From the IMG/VR virus record IMGVR_UViG_3300044614_002718, positions 1 to 26,441 of that record: a stretch of 26,441 bases of DNA; one strand, 5' to 3'. Each line of letters starts with the position of its first letter. The first letter of the stretch is position 1. Positions 1 through 4,918 of this stretch are shown piece by piece. The translations under genes and the position numbers were made by a program. Origin of the DNA: a virus. The notes beneath the pieces were generated by a model that worked only from the letters and a program-made list of their open reading frames with translations, was not told the DNA's origin and made no database searches.

Positions 1-289
1 CACCTTTTGAACGAGGAATCACATGGTCAAGTGTTAGGTCTTTTTTAGATCCACAGTATTGACACTCATGATCATCCCTCTTGTAAATTAAGGATCTTGT
101 TGGATAAGCATCCTTTCCGTGTTTGAAGGGTATTTTCACATAATTGACTAAACGTATAACACGCTTAGAGATCAATTTTGCTTTCTCCTTAAAAAGAAGA
201 ACAATTGCTCTTTTCCAATTTGTGAAATGTAATGGTTCATAAGAACTGTTCAGAACCAGTACTGTTGAATGTGGTTCTACTAATTCCAT
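1..289 (-). CDS. HNH endonuclease-family protein, 3' end cut by window
   Basis: The first 96 codons are visible, starting at the ATG at 289-287; the end lies outside the window. The N-terminal part (VLVLNSSYEPLHFTNWKRA) is typical of phage and bacterial HNH proteins. It is followed by a zinc-binding CQYCG pair and the HNH core start LTLDHVIPRSKG. The family cuts DNA using a metal ion held by the two His and the Asn. It lies directly downstream of tRNA-Arg(ACG) on the same strand, so it could be read through from the tRNA array. Unlike the HNH genes inside the array it matches a widespread stand-alone HNH family, so it may be an ordinary phage nuclease rather than a homing element. Family call is firm; role is inferred. 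Confidence 0.85.
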   Translation of the reverse strand, partial: MELVEPHSTVLVLNSSYEPLHFTNWKRAIVLLFKEKAKLISKRVIRLVNYVKIPFKHGKDAYPTRSLIYKRDDHECQYCGSKKDLTLDHVIPRSKG

Positions 290-322
290 TGTCCTGTTAC
301 ACCTATTGTATTTAGATTGAAA

Positions 323-399
323 TGGCACCCTCTGCAGGATTTGAACCTGCGACTTCTTCGTTCGTAGCGAAGCACTCTAGTCCACTGAGTTAAGAGGGT
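323..399 (-). tRNA. tRNA-Arg(ACG)
   Basis: Acceptor ACCCTCT pairs with AGAGGGT, then discriminator G and an encoded CCA. D-stem is ACTC/GAGT, anticodon stem CTTCG/CGAAG around loop CTACGAA, and T-arm GCAGG-TTCAAAT-CCTGC. All pairs are Watson-Crick. It is the last tRNA of the array in the direction of transcription. Confidence 0.95.
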
Positions 400-401
400 A
401 T

Positions 402-476
402 TGGCCAAGGGCCAGAGACTTGAACTCTGAATTGCGGTTTTGGAGACCGCCGTGTTACCAATTACACCAACCCAAG
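402..476 (-). tRNA. tRNA-Trp(CCA)
   Basis: The D-stem GTGT/ACAC, anticodon stem GCGGT/ACCGC with loop CTCCAAA, and T-arm CAGAG/CTCTG are perfect, and CCA is encoded. The acceptor is imperfect: CTTGGGT against GCCCTTG gives two adjacent T-T mismatches at pairs 2-71 and 3-70. Only 2 nt separate it from tRNA-Arg(ACG). Confidence 0.9.
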
Positions 477-497
477 AAATTTGGATATAAAATCCAA

Positions 498-576
498 TAC
501 CCCACCTCAGACTTGAACTGAGAATCCGAAGAAATAGATTTTGAGTCTACCGCGTTTACCATTTCGCCAGTGGGGC
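498..576 (-). tRNA. tRNA-Leu(CAA), class II
   Basis: Acceptor GCCCCAC pairs with GTGGGGT (last pair G-T). D-stem is GCG/CGC, anticodon stem GTAGA/TCTAT with loop CTCAAAA. A longer variable region (about 11 nt) precedes T-arm CTCAG-TTCAAGT-CTGAG; discriminator is A. CCA is not encoded. It is the only Leu tRNA here with a class II-like variable region. Confidence 0.88.
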
Positions 577-593
577 ATTTTACGATTCAAATA

Positions 594-601
594 TATAAAT
601 A
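594..601 (+). promoter_or_regulatory. Late promoter TATAAATA
   Basis: Perfect T4-type late element, 23 nt before the ATG of the plus-strand HNH gene at 625. The same spacing is seen before the HNH gene at 2901. Confidence 0.7.
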
Positions 602-624
602 GGTTTGAATCTATCGTGATAGTT

Positions 625-1025
625 ATGAAAAAATGTAACGAATGTAATTTACTACTCGATTTAAATATGTTTCCTTTAAAATAAAAGAAAAAGGAATTAA
701 ATCAAATAAATGTAAAACATGCACAAGAGATTATGGAAAATTACATTACAATAAAAATAAACAATTATATAAAGAAAGAGCAAAAAATAATAGAAAAAAA
801 GAAATACAAAAGACAAAGGATCTTATATCTGAATTAAAAATTAAATGTGCAGAATGCGGAGAAACTCATCCAGCAACCTTAGATTTTCATCATACTGATC
901 CAAATGAAAAAGAAAACAATATCGCAAGTATGAATTCCAGAAAACGTATTTTGGAGGAATCAAAAAAATGTATTGTTCTTTGTTCAAACTGTCATCGTAA
1001 ACTACATTGGAAACAACGTCAATAA
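625..1025 (+). pseudogene. HNH homing-type endonuclease, frameshifted
   Basis: Frame 0 from the ATG at 625 encodes 19 residues with a first zinc pair (CNEC) and stops at the TAA at 682. The -1 frame continues with KCKTC, then CAECG, the HNH core DFHHTDP, and CSNCHRKLHW, ending at 1023-1025. The joined product would be about 133 aa, normal for this small zinc-finger HNH type. The break falls at the heptamer T-TTA-AAA (675-681) directly before the stop. It could be a simple one-base deletion, a sequencing error, or a -1 frameshift site; I treat it as broken. The protein is related to the HNH gene at 2901 (CGE-HPATL-FHH-DP). It sits between two tRNA-Leu genes on the opposite strand, behind a late promoter. 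Confidence 0.75.
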
Positions 1026-1050
1026 AATAATTTGCAAAAATATTTGCAAA

Positions 1051-1125
1051 TACCCACGGTGAGATTCGAACTCACACTTGAGAGATTTTAAGTCTCTTGC
1101 CTGCTGCCGATTGGGCTACGTGGGC
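1051..1125 (-). tRNA. tRNA-Leu(UAA) with a short variable loop
   Basis: Acceptor GCCCACG/CGTGGGT, anticodon stem AGAGA/TCTCT with loop CTTAAAA, T-arm GTGAG-TTCGAAT-CTCAC, discriminator A, no encoded CCA. The variable region is only 5 nt (CAAGT), a class I form, although bacterial Leu tRNAs normally have a long arm. The D-stem has three pairs (GCC/GGC), as in Leu tRNAs. Confidence 0.88.
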
Positions 1126-1130
1126 ATAAG

Positions 1131-1412
1131 TTACGCTTTTATAAGATAGGTTTTACTACAGTTTCCTGCATCATATTTTCTAATTTGCTTTAGAAATCTA
1201 TCCTTTATGAGACGTTTTAAATCAGAATCAAATTTTACCTGACGTGTATATCTGCTATCAACAAGAAGTTGAAAATCTGGATTTTGGTCAAAGTAAGTTT
1301 TAATCAAATTTCTACGATCTTTACCCATAGGATAACGATATAGAACTTCTCTAAATTCATGTATTGATTCTTTAGGTAAAGATTCTAAAATTTGATTAAA
1401 GGTAATATTCAT
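1131..1412 (-). CDS. Hypothetical protein, 93 aa
   Basis: This 93-residue protein starts at the ATG at 1412 and ends 5 nt before the 5' end of tRNA-Leu(UAA). I do not recognise a family. It is charged and rich in Lys and Arg (for example DRRNLIKTYFDQ and KRLIKDRFLKQIRKY), with no signal peptide, membrane segment or cysteine motif. It is inside the tRNA array, on the same strand, between two Leu tRNAs, so it is probably co-transcribed with them. A nucleic-acid-related role would be only a guess from its basic charge. It is real enough by length, position and fit between tRNAs, but no function can be given. Confidence 0.6.
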   Translation of the reverse strand: MNITFNQILESLPKESIHEFREVLYRYPMGKDRRNLIKTYFDQNPDFQLLVDSRYTRQVKFDSDLKRLIKDRFLKQIRKYDAGNCSKTYLIKA

Positions 1413-1451
1413 AACTTAAAATATTTTGTTTGTTTGAAGATTTCTCTTCAA

Positions 1452-1524
1452 TGGGCGTGAGAAGATTCGAACTTCCACTTTATGGCTTCTAAGACCACTC
1501 TCTCTACCGTTGGAGTACACGCCC
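1452..1524 (-). tRNA. tRNA-Leu(UAG) with a short variable loop
   Basis: Acceptor GGGCGTG/CACGCCC, anticodon stem GTGGT/GCCAT with loop CTTAGAA, T-arm GGAAG-TTCGAAT-CTTCT, discriminator A, no CCA. The variable region AAAGT is 5 nt, again class I. Anticodon TAG reads CUA Leu codons under the standard code. Confidence 0.87.
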
Positions 1525-1570
1525 GAAAAAATTTCTAGAGATCTAGAAATTATAAAGAACTAAAATCCAA

Positions 1571-2050
1571 TCAATCGTGTTGATCAGAGTAATCCTGACA
1601 AGTAATACCCTCACGGGTCACAATGATTAGATTATCCTCACCCAAAGTAATACGCAGGACATCTTCCATTGCATCACTTTGAATGAATCTGCACAAATCT
1701 TTAACGAATTCAACATCAATACCGATATTCTTATTAGATTCTTTTTCTACATTCCAGGCACCAAAAGCCCAGACATTTTTATCATCACCATCATATTCAC
1801 CCCAAGATAGAGTACTAAATTCTTCAGAATTGGTGCAATTAGAAAAAGTGGGATCGTTTACAGAGAAAACACATGCATCACCATCATTAAAATATGGTGC
1901 ATACTGAGTCCAAACAATCACATTAATTGCTGGATTTTTATTCCAAAAATCAGAAAGAATTTCCTTTAGTTTCGCTTGAGCTTTCTTAGTGAATTCTTGG
2001 CGATACTGATTGTACTCTTCAATAAAGGCATCAATAAGTTTAGTTTGCAT
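1571..2050 (-). CDS. Conserved phage-type hypothetical protein, 159 aa
   Basis: I chose the ATG at 2050 (MQTKLIDAFIEEYN); the longer reading to 2119 would overlap the upstream gene's end in a way that gives an implausible N-terminus. The protein has a charged helical first part (about residues 1-40), then a mixed segment with VIVWTQYAPYFNDGDACVFSV and a Trp/Asp-rich middle (LSWGEYDGDDKNVWAFGAW). It resembles hypothetical proteins I associate with T4-like cyanophages, but no function is known to me. It follows the 2056-2418 gene by 5 nt, so the two are likely translated from one message. Confidence 0.7.
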   Translation of the reverse strand: MQTKLIDAFIEEYNQYRQEFTKKAQAKLKEILSDFWNKNPAINVIVWTQYAPYFNDGDACVFSVNDPTFSNCTNSEEFSTLSWGEYDGDDKNVWAFGAWNVEKESNKNIGIDVEFVKDLCRFIQSDAMEDVLRITLGEDNLIIVTREGITCQDYSDQHD

Positions 2051-2055
2051 AATAA

Positions 2056-2418
2056 TTAATCCGCGAGTGAAATGAATTTGGTTTCTTTTTTGTGAGATTT
2101 GCCCGTACCAGACATCCAAGGTTCGGCTGTCATGTTTTTAAGGTAATTCTCTGGAGTCGGAATGAATCCAAGATCTTGAATGATGTGATCTTCAGCGACA
2201 TCCCTAGGGGAGTAGGTAATTCCAGCAGAGTTAGTTCTAACTCTTCCGAACATTTGCTCAACCAGATAACACCCAAAAGAGGAGTGTAAAATGGCTCTGT
2301 GTCGAATATCGGGAAAGGCGATTTTACTGCTATCAATGAAATCATCAATATCAGCATAATCATCTGGAACACCACCATACTTCTTAGCATGAATTCTTCC
2401 GTGAAGAAAAGGTTTCAT
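2056..2418 (-). CDS. DUF6915-like protein, 120 aa
   Basis: The start is the ATG at 2418 (MKPFLHGRIHAKKYGG); an upstream in-frame ATG at 2469 would add an unlikely hydrophobic leader. The pattern HAKKYGG-x-DDY, IDDFIDSSK, DIRHRAILHSSFG and a C-terminal IIQDLGFIPTPENYL matches the DUF6915 family as I remember it: small proteins of unknown function in bacteria and phages, with a conserved RHRA-x-H-x-G stretch. The conserved His and Asp residues might bind metal, which is inference. It pairs with the downstream gene at 1571-2050 in a two-gene unit inside the tRNA array. Confidence 0.72.
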   Translation of the reverse strand: MKPFLHGRIHAKKYGGVPDDYADIDDFIDSSKIAFPDIRHRAILHSSFGCYLVEQMFGRVRTNSAGITYSPRDVAEDHIIQDLGFIPTPENYLKNMTAEPWMSGTGKSHKKETKFISLAD

Positions 2419-2498
2419 TTGATGAATTTCGAACAGAATCAATATAACAGGACTGCTCAAGAAAATCAAGCAGATTGTGCCAGTCTGAAAACTGGCAA

Positions 2499-2571
2499 TG
2501 TCCGTGAGAGGATTCGAACCTCCAACACCTACCCCCTCAAGGTAGTGCCTCTTCCGTTGGGCTACACGGAC
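2499..2571 (-). tRNA. tRNA-Leu(GAG) with a short variable loop
   Basis: Acceptor GTCCGTG/CACGGAC, anticodon stem CTACC/GGTAG with loop TTGAGGG, T-arm GGAGG-TTCGAAT-CCTCT, discriminator A. The variable region GTGTT is 5 nt, making this a third class I tRNA with a Leu anticodon. Confidence 0.87.
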
Positions 2572-2575
2572 ATAG

Positions 2576-2647
2576 TTCCAGAACTAGGATTCGAACCTAG
2601 ATAGACGCCTTCAAAGGGCGGAGTCCTGCCAGTTAGACGATTCTGGA
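2576..2647 (-). tRNA. tRNA-Gln(UUG)
   Basis: Acceptor TCCAGAA/TTCTGGA, D-stem GTCT/GGAC, anticodon stem CCGCC/GGCGT (outer pair mismatched) with loop CTTTGAA, T-arm CTAGG-TTCGAAT-CCTAG, discriminator A. It lies 4 nt upstream of tRNA-Leu(GAG). Confidence 0.93.
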
Positions 2648-2669
2648 GTGAATGTGGAATAATCCACAA

Positions 2670-2745
2670 AGTTCAGGGTGGGATTTGAACCCACGATAAA
2701 AGATGCTTTGCAGGCATCCGCATTCGACCACTCTGCCACCTGAAC
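2670..2745 (-). tRNA. tRNA-Cys(GCA)
   Basis: Acceptor GTTCAGG/CCTGAAC, anticodon stem GATGC/GCATC with loop CTGCAAA, T-arm GTGGG-TTCAAAT-CCCAC, discriminator T. Confidence 0.93.
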
Positions 2746-2777
2746 ATTTGAACTATCTGGTTAACCAGATAGTTGAG

Positions 2778-2851
2778 AGCCCAATGTCAGATTTGAACTG
2801 ACGACCTATTGTTTACTAGACAATTGCTCTAGACCACTGAGCTAATCGGGC
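2778..2851 (-). tRNA. tRNA-Thr(AGU)
   Basis: Acceptor GCCCGAT/ATTGGGC with one G-T pair, D-stem GCTC/GAGC, anticodon stem ATTGT/ACAAT with loop CTAGTAA, T-arm GTCAG-TTCAAAT-CTGAC, discriminator T. An A in the first anticodon position is unusual for a phage Thr tRNA. Confidence 0.88.
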
Positions 2852-2869
2852 GATTTTATGTTTGAAACT

Positions 2870-2877
2870 TATAAATA
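2870..2877 (+). promoter_or_regulatory. Late promoter TATAAATA
   Basis: Perfect late element ending 23 nt before the ATG of the HNH gene at 2901. Confidence 0.7.
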
Positions 2878-2900
2878 GTTTCACAAACATTTAAATTAAA

Positions 2901-3245
2901 ATGACACATTACCAATCATATGGAAAGACTTGGTATGAAAAAAATAAAGAATCCGAAAAATTGAAAACAAAACAAAGAAAAAATGAACTTAAAGAATGGT
3001 TTTTAGAATACAAATCAACACTAAAATGTGAAAAGTGTGGTGAAAACCATCCAGCAACTTTACAATTTCATCACTTAGACCCATCAGAAAAAGAAATAGG
3101 AATTTCTAAAGCATTAACAAATGGATGGTCTAAAAAAAGAATAATTTCAGAAATAGATAAGTGTCAAGTTTTGTGTGCAAATTGTCATTTTAAAACACAT
3201 TATGATTTGGAAATGGGGTGTAGGACGGGACTTGAACCCGCATAA
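2901..3245 (+). CDS. HNH homing-type endonuclease, 114 aa
   Basis: A small basic HNH protein. An N-terminal Lys-rich region (about 1-40) is followed by the first zinc pair (KCEKCG), the HNH core LQFHHLDP, and the second half VLCANCHFKTH. These motifs bind a metal ion and cut DNA. The last dozen residues (after THYDLEMG) and the stop are read from the antisense strand of tRNA-His: the ORF overlaps that tRNA by 32 nt. It is a paralogue of the frameshifted gene at 625. It has its own late promoter and runs against the tRNA array, as expected for a mobile insertion between tRNA-Thr(AGU) and tRNA-His. No partner protein is visible; I take it as free-standing. Confidence 0.85.
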   Translation: MTHYQSYGKTWYEKNKESEKLKTKQRKNELKEWFLEYKSTLKCEKCGENHPATLQFHHLDPSEKEIGISKALTNGWSKKRIISEIDKCQVLCANCHFKTHYDLEMGCRTGLEPA

Positions 3246-3290
3246 ACCAGATTCACAATCTGGCGCATTGACCAATTATGTTACCTACAC
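3214..3290 (-). tRNA. tRNA-His(GUG)
   Basis: Acceptor GTGTAGG/CCTACAC, discriminator C and encoded CCA. Anticodon stem CCAGA/TCTGG with loop TTGTGAA, T-arm GCGGG-TTCAAGT-CCCGT. Discriminator C73 fits His; the base before position 1 is T, so the extra G-1 is not encoded in the DNA. The 3' end is antisense to the end of the HNH gene at 2901-3245. Confidence 0.93.
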
Positions 3291-3291
3291 A

Positions 3292-3363
3292 AGGCAGTGG
3301 GTAGAATTGAACTACCGACATAGAGGGTATGAATCTCTTGTTCTACCACTGAACTACACTGCC
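3292..3363 (-). tRNA. tRNA-Met/Ile2 (CAU)
   Basis: Acceptor GGCAGTG/CACTGCC, D-stem GTTC/GAAC, anticodon stem AGAGA/CCTCT (inner pair mismatched) with loop TTCATAC, T-arm GGTAG-TTCAATT-CTACC. A normal G1-C72 pair argues against an initiator. Whether it is elongator Met or a modified Ile tRNA cannot be told. One nt separates it from tRNA-His. Confidence 0.88.
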
Positions 3364-3366
3364 AAA

Positions 3367-3451
3367 CGGAGAGTAGAGGATTCGAACCTCTGGTGCTGTT
3401 ACACACAAGACCTTTCCAAGATCTCACCATAAACCACTCGGACAACTCTCC
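3367..3451 (-). tRNA. tRNA-Ser(GGA)
   Basis: Class II tRNA. Acceptor GGAGAGT/ACTCTCC, anticodon stem AGATC/GGTCT with loop TTGGAAA, long variable arm, T-arm AGAGG-TTCGAAT-CCTCT, discriminator G. Confidence 0.93.
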
Positions 3452-3455
3452 AAGG

Positions 3456-3538
3456 CGGAAGATGCTGGACTCGAACCAGCGGAGGTTTTACCCTCACGGT
3501 TTAGCAAACCGCTGCATTAACCACTCTGCCAATCTTCC
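3456..3538 (-). tRNA. tRNA-Ser(GCU)
   Basis: Class II tRNA. Acceptor GGAAGAT/ATCTTCC, anticodon stem GCGGT/ACCGT with loop TTGCTAA, variable arm GAGG-GTAAAA-CCTC, T-arm GCTGG-TTCGAGT-CCAGC, discriminator G. Confidence 0.93.
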
Positions 3539-3541
3539 ATT

Positions 3542-3617
3542 TGGTAGTCCCAACGGGATTCGAACCCGTGTTTCAACCTTGAGAGGGTTGCGACCTAAAC
3601 CGCTAGTCGATGAGACT
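3542..3617 (-). tRNA. tRNA-Glu(CUC)
   Basis: Acceptor AGTCTCA/TGGGACT, discriminator A and encoded CCA. D-stem GACT/GGTC, anticodon stem CAACC/GGTTG with loop CTCTCAA, T-arm ACGGG-TTCGAAT-CCCGT. It resembles tRNA-Glu(UUC) at 4167-4239 in the anticodon and T arms, suggesting duplication and divergence. Confidence 0.92.
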
Positions 3618-3623
3618 TTAAAG

Positions 3624-3678
3624 CGTCGTATGTGGCGAATCGAACCTCATTTTGAGGATTATGTCGTCACATACGACG
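3624..3678 (-). repeat. tRNA-like hairpin, perfect 11-bp inverted repeat
   Basis: CGTCGTATGTG (3624-3634) is repeated inverted as CACATACGACG (3668-3678). The 33-nt interior holds a second 5-bp hairpin CCTCA/TGAGG. On the tRNA strand the interior contains a T-loop signature GGTTCGATTC followed by the outer stem, so it looks like a tRNA that lost its D and anticodon arms. It sits between tRNA-Glu(CUC) and tRNA-Ile, 6 nt and 2 nt from them. It has no 3' T run, so it is not a typical terminator. Confidence 0.6.
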
Positions 3679-3680
3679 GA

Positions 3681-3752
3681 TTGGAATGGTGAGATTTGAA
3701 CTCACGACTTCTGCGTTATCAGCACAGCACTCTACCACTGAGTTACATTCCA
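3681..3752 (-). tRNA. tRNA-Ile(GAU)
   Basis: Acceptor TGGAATG/CATTCCA, D-stem ACTC/GAGT, anticodon stem CTGTG/CGCAG with loop CTGATAA, T-arm GTGAG-TTCAAAT-CTCAC, discriminator A. Confidence 0.93.
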
Positions 3753-3919
3753 TTAATGAGTTGCTGACTCTTCCCTTTACCTCTCCCCTATTCGCATCCC
3801 CAAGAGACGGGGCAGGGGTGATTCCGATTTTTCACCGTAGATATCATAAGAGTTATGCAGGATAGCGACTCCTACCTCCGTAATCTATCGCGTGTTTTTC
3901 ATATTGGGCAGCAACCCAA
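3753..3919 (-). other. Structured spacer between tRNA-Phe and tRNA-Ile
   Basis: No tRNA or convincing ORF. Several inverted repeats are present: CCCC/GGGG around AAGAGAC near 3798-3812, GGTGA/TCACC near 3817-3836, and ATTGGG/CCCAAT at 3903-3920, which borders tRNA-Phe. It may be transcribed as part of the tRNA precursor; a stable small RNA is possible but not shown. Confidence 0.4.
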
Positions 3920-3993
3920 TGGGAACACCCGGAATTGAACCGAGACCTCATGTTCTTCAGACATACGTGCCGACCAACCTACACCATGTTCCC
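3920..3993 (-). tRNA. tRNA-Phe(GAA)
   Basis: Acceptor GGGAACA/TGTTCCC, anticodon stem TATGT/ACATG with loop CTGAAGA, T-loop TTCAATT, discriminator A. Confidence 0.92.
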
Positions 3994-4071
3994 ACACGTT
4001 ACAGTCTATACGTTATAGACCTTTAACCGACGTAAGTAAAATCGGTTGGAGTTTTACTAGTATTCTCCAAG
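3994..4071 (-). other. Spacer with three hairpins
   Basis: GTCTATA/TATAGAC (4004-4020, 3-nt loop), AACCGA/TCGGTT (4025-4047) and TTGGAG/CTCCAA (4046-4070) follow one another between tRNA-Pro and tRNA-Phe. No coding signal. They may guide processing of the tRNA precursor. Confidence 0.45.
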
Positions 4072-4144
4072 TCTGAGAGGTTGGATTTGAACCAACGTCC
4101 TCACCCTTCCAAGGGGTGCCGTCTGACCTCTGACATACTCCCAG
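4072..4144 (-). tRNA. tRNA-Pro(UGG)
   Basis: Acceptor CTGGGAG/CTCTCAG with one G-T pair, anticodon stem CACCC/GGGTG with loop CTTGGAA, T-arm GTTGG-TTCAAAT-CCAAC, discriminator A. Confidence 0.92.
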
Positions 4145-4166
4145 ATAAGATCCTCATAAAGAGGAA

Positions 4167-4239
4167 TAGTCCCAGCGGGGTTTGAACCCGCGTTTCAACC
4201 TTGAAAGGGTCGCGTCCTGACCAATTAGACGATGGGACC
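4167..4239 (-). tRNA. tRNA-Glu(UUC)
   Basis: Acceptor GGTCCCA/TGGGACT (first pair G-T), D-stem GTCT/GGAC, anticodon stem CGACC/GGTTG with loop CTTTCAA, T-arm GCGGG-TTCAAAC-CCCGC, discriminator A. Confidence 0.92.
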
Positions 4240-4415
4240 TTGATAGGAGGGGTATCTCGCAAGTGAGATAGTATTCACCAGTAAGTTATAGACCTATCTC
4301 CGTCAACTTACGGTTAGGGCAAGAATCCCTCCTCAATTCCAGTTCTTGCTACAACATTTCTCTACACACTGGCAAACTCTAAGAAATGCGTGAGAGTTAG
4401 AATACTGACTCTCAA
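4240..4415 (-). other. Hairpin-rich spacer in the tRNA array
   Basis: No tRNA fold or credible ORF. It carries nested or serial inverted repeats: TATCTC/GAGATA (4253-4270), GTAAGTT/AACTTAC (4281-4311), GCAAGAA/TTCTTGC (4319-4349) and AACTCT/AGAGTT (4375-4398). The density is well above what I see in the coding parts. Candidate structured RNA or tRNA processing signals. Confidence 0.4.
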
Positions 4416-4487
4416 TTGCTCCGGCTGGACTCGAACCAGCGACCTACCCCCACGATGGGGCCACTCTACCAACTGAGCTACAGAGCG
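4416..4487 (-). tRNA. tRNA-Thr(CGU), irregular
   Basis: Acceptor pairs GCTCTG/CGGAGC are good, but position 1 gives a C-A mismatch with 72. Anticodon stem GCCCC/GGGGT encloses only 6 nt (ATCGTG), so CGU is read by counting from U33. T-arm GCTGG-TTCGAGT-CCAGC is perfect and discriminator is A. The anticodon assignment is therefore tentative. Confidence 0.7.
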
Positions 4488-4540
4488 GTTCAGTTTATCA
4501 ATACTGCCCTTACAGAAAACTGAAAAAACTGCAGGGACGA

Positions 4541-4613
4541 CCGCCCATAGGGGATTTGAACCCCTGATACCTCTTAGACAGAGAGGCGTGCTAGACCACT
4601 ACACTAATGAGCG
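4541..4613 (-). tRNA. tRNA-Asp(GUC)
   Basis: Acceptor CGCTCAT/ATGGGCG with one T-G pair, anticodon stem CCTCT/AGAGG with loop CTGTCTA, T-arm AGGGG-TTCAAAT-CCCCT, discriminator G as expected for Asp. Its 5' base abuts the CCA of tRNA-Gly(GCC) with no spacer. Confidence 0.93.
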
Positions 4614-4688
4614 TGGAGCGAAATATCGGATTTGAACCGATGACATCAACCTTGGCAAGGTTGCGTTCTACCACTGAACTAATTTCGC
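4614..4688 (-). tRNA. tRNA-Gly(GCC)
   Basis: Acceptor GCGAAAT/ATTTCGC, discriminator T and encoded CCA, D-stem GTTC/GAAC, anticodon stem CAACC/GGTTG with loop TTGCCAA, T-arm ATCGG-TTCAAAT-CCGAT. The CCA ends exactly where tRNA-Asp begins. Confidence 0.94.
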
Positions 4689-4691
4689 AAG

Positions 4692-4801
4692 AGGGTATGG
4701 ATAGGATTTGAATCTACGATGCCTTAGGCGACTGCTGTACACACAGTCCATCATACCACTATGATAGGATCCTATCATAGACTTTTCGATGAGACATACC
4801 C
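4692..4801 (-). tRNA. tRNA-Tyr-like (GUA) with a palindrome in the D-loop
   Basis: Acceptor GGGTATG/CATACCC (7 bp) encloses about 96 nt. The anticodon stem ACTGT/GCAGT has loop GTGTACA, and a variable arm GCC-TAA-GGC follows, as in class II Tyr tRNAs. The T-arm is weak (GTAGA against CCTAT). The D region has a TCAT/ATGA stem but its loop contains a perfect 22-bp palindrome at 4759-4780. Without it the length would be 88 nt, normal for Tyr. A second, better Tyr tRNA lies at 4919-5009, so this may be a decayed copy. Confidence 0.6.
4759..4780. repeat. Perfect 22-bp palindrome inside a tRNA
   Basis: Each arm is CTATGATAG, and the centre is GATC. As RNA it would form a 9-bp stem with a GATC tetraloop. 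It lies in the D-loop of the tRNA-Tyr-like sequence at 4692-4801. Confidence 0.9.
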
Positions 4802-4821
4802 ATAAGTTTCCCCGAAGGGAA

Positions 4822-4895
4822 TGGACTCGAAGAGAATCGAACTCTTCACAGTTTGCTTGCAAAGCAATCTCGCCAGCCTTGGTACATGCGAGCCC
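4822..4895 (-). tRNA. tRNA-Ala(UGC), unusual D-arm
   Basis: Acceptor GGGCTCG/CGAGTCC, anticodon stem TTGC/GCAA with loop TTTGCAA, T-arm AAGAG-TTCGATT-CTCTT, discriminator A. The D region (CATGTACCAAGGCTGG) does not form a standard D-stem; CTCGC/GCGAG or CCA/TGG can pair instead. Isotype is clear but function is less certain. Confidence 0.75.
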
Positions 4896-4918
4896 ATTGT
4901 TACCTCTAAAAGAGGCAG

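Noticed and set aside
2092-2604. Plus-strand ORFs of 65 and 101 aa and a minus 86-aa ORF
   Set aside because: They are other frames of the DUF6915-like gene, running on into tRNA-Leu(GAG).
3175-3692. Two plus-strand ORFs of 85 and 99 aa
   Set aside because: They run antisense through tRNA-His, Met, Ser and Glu; their protein sequences are just translated tRNA complements.
4416-4487. Initiator tRNA because of the C1-A72 mismatch
   Set aside because: The anticodon loop has no CAU and the loop length is abnormal.
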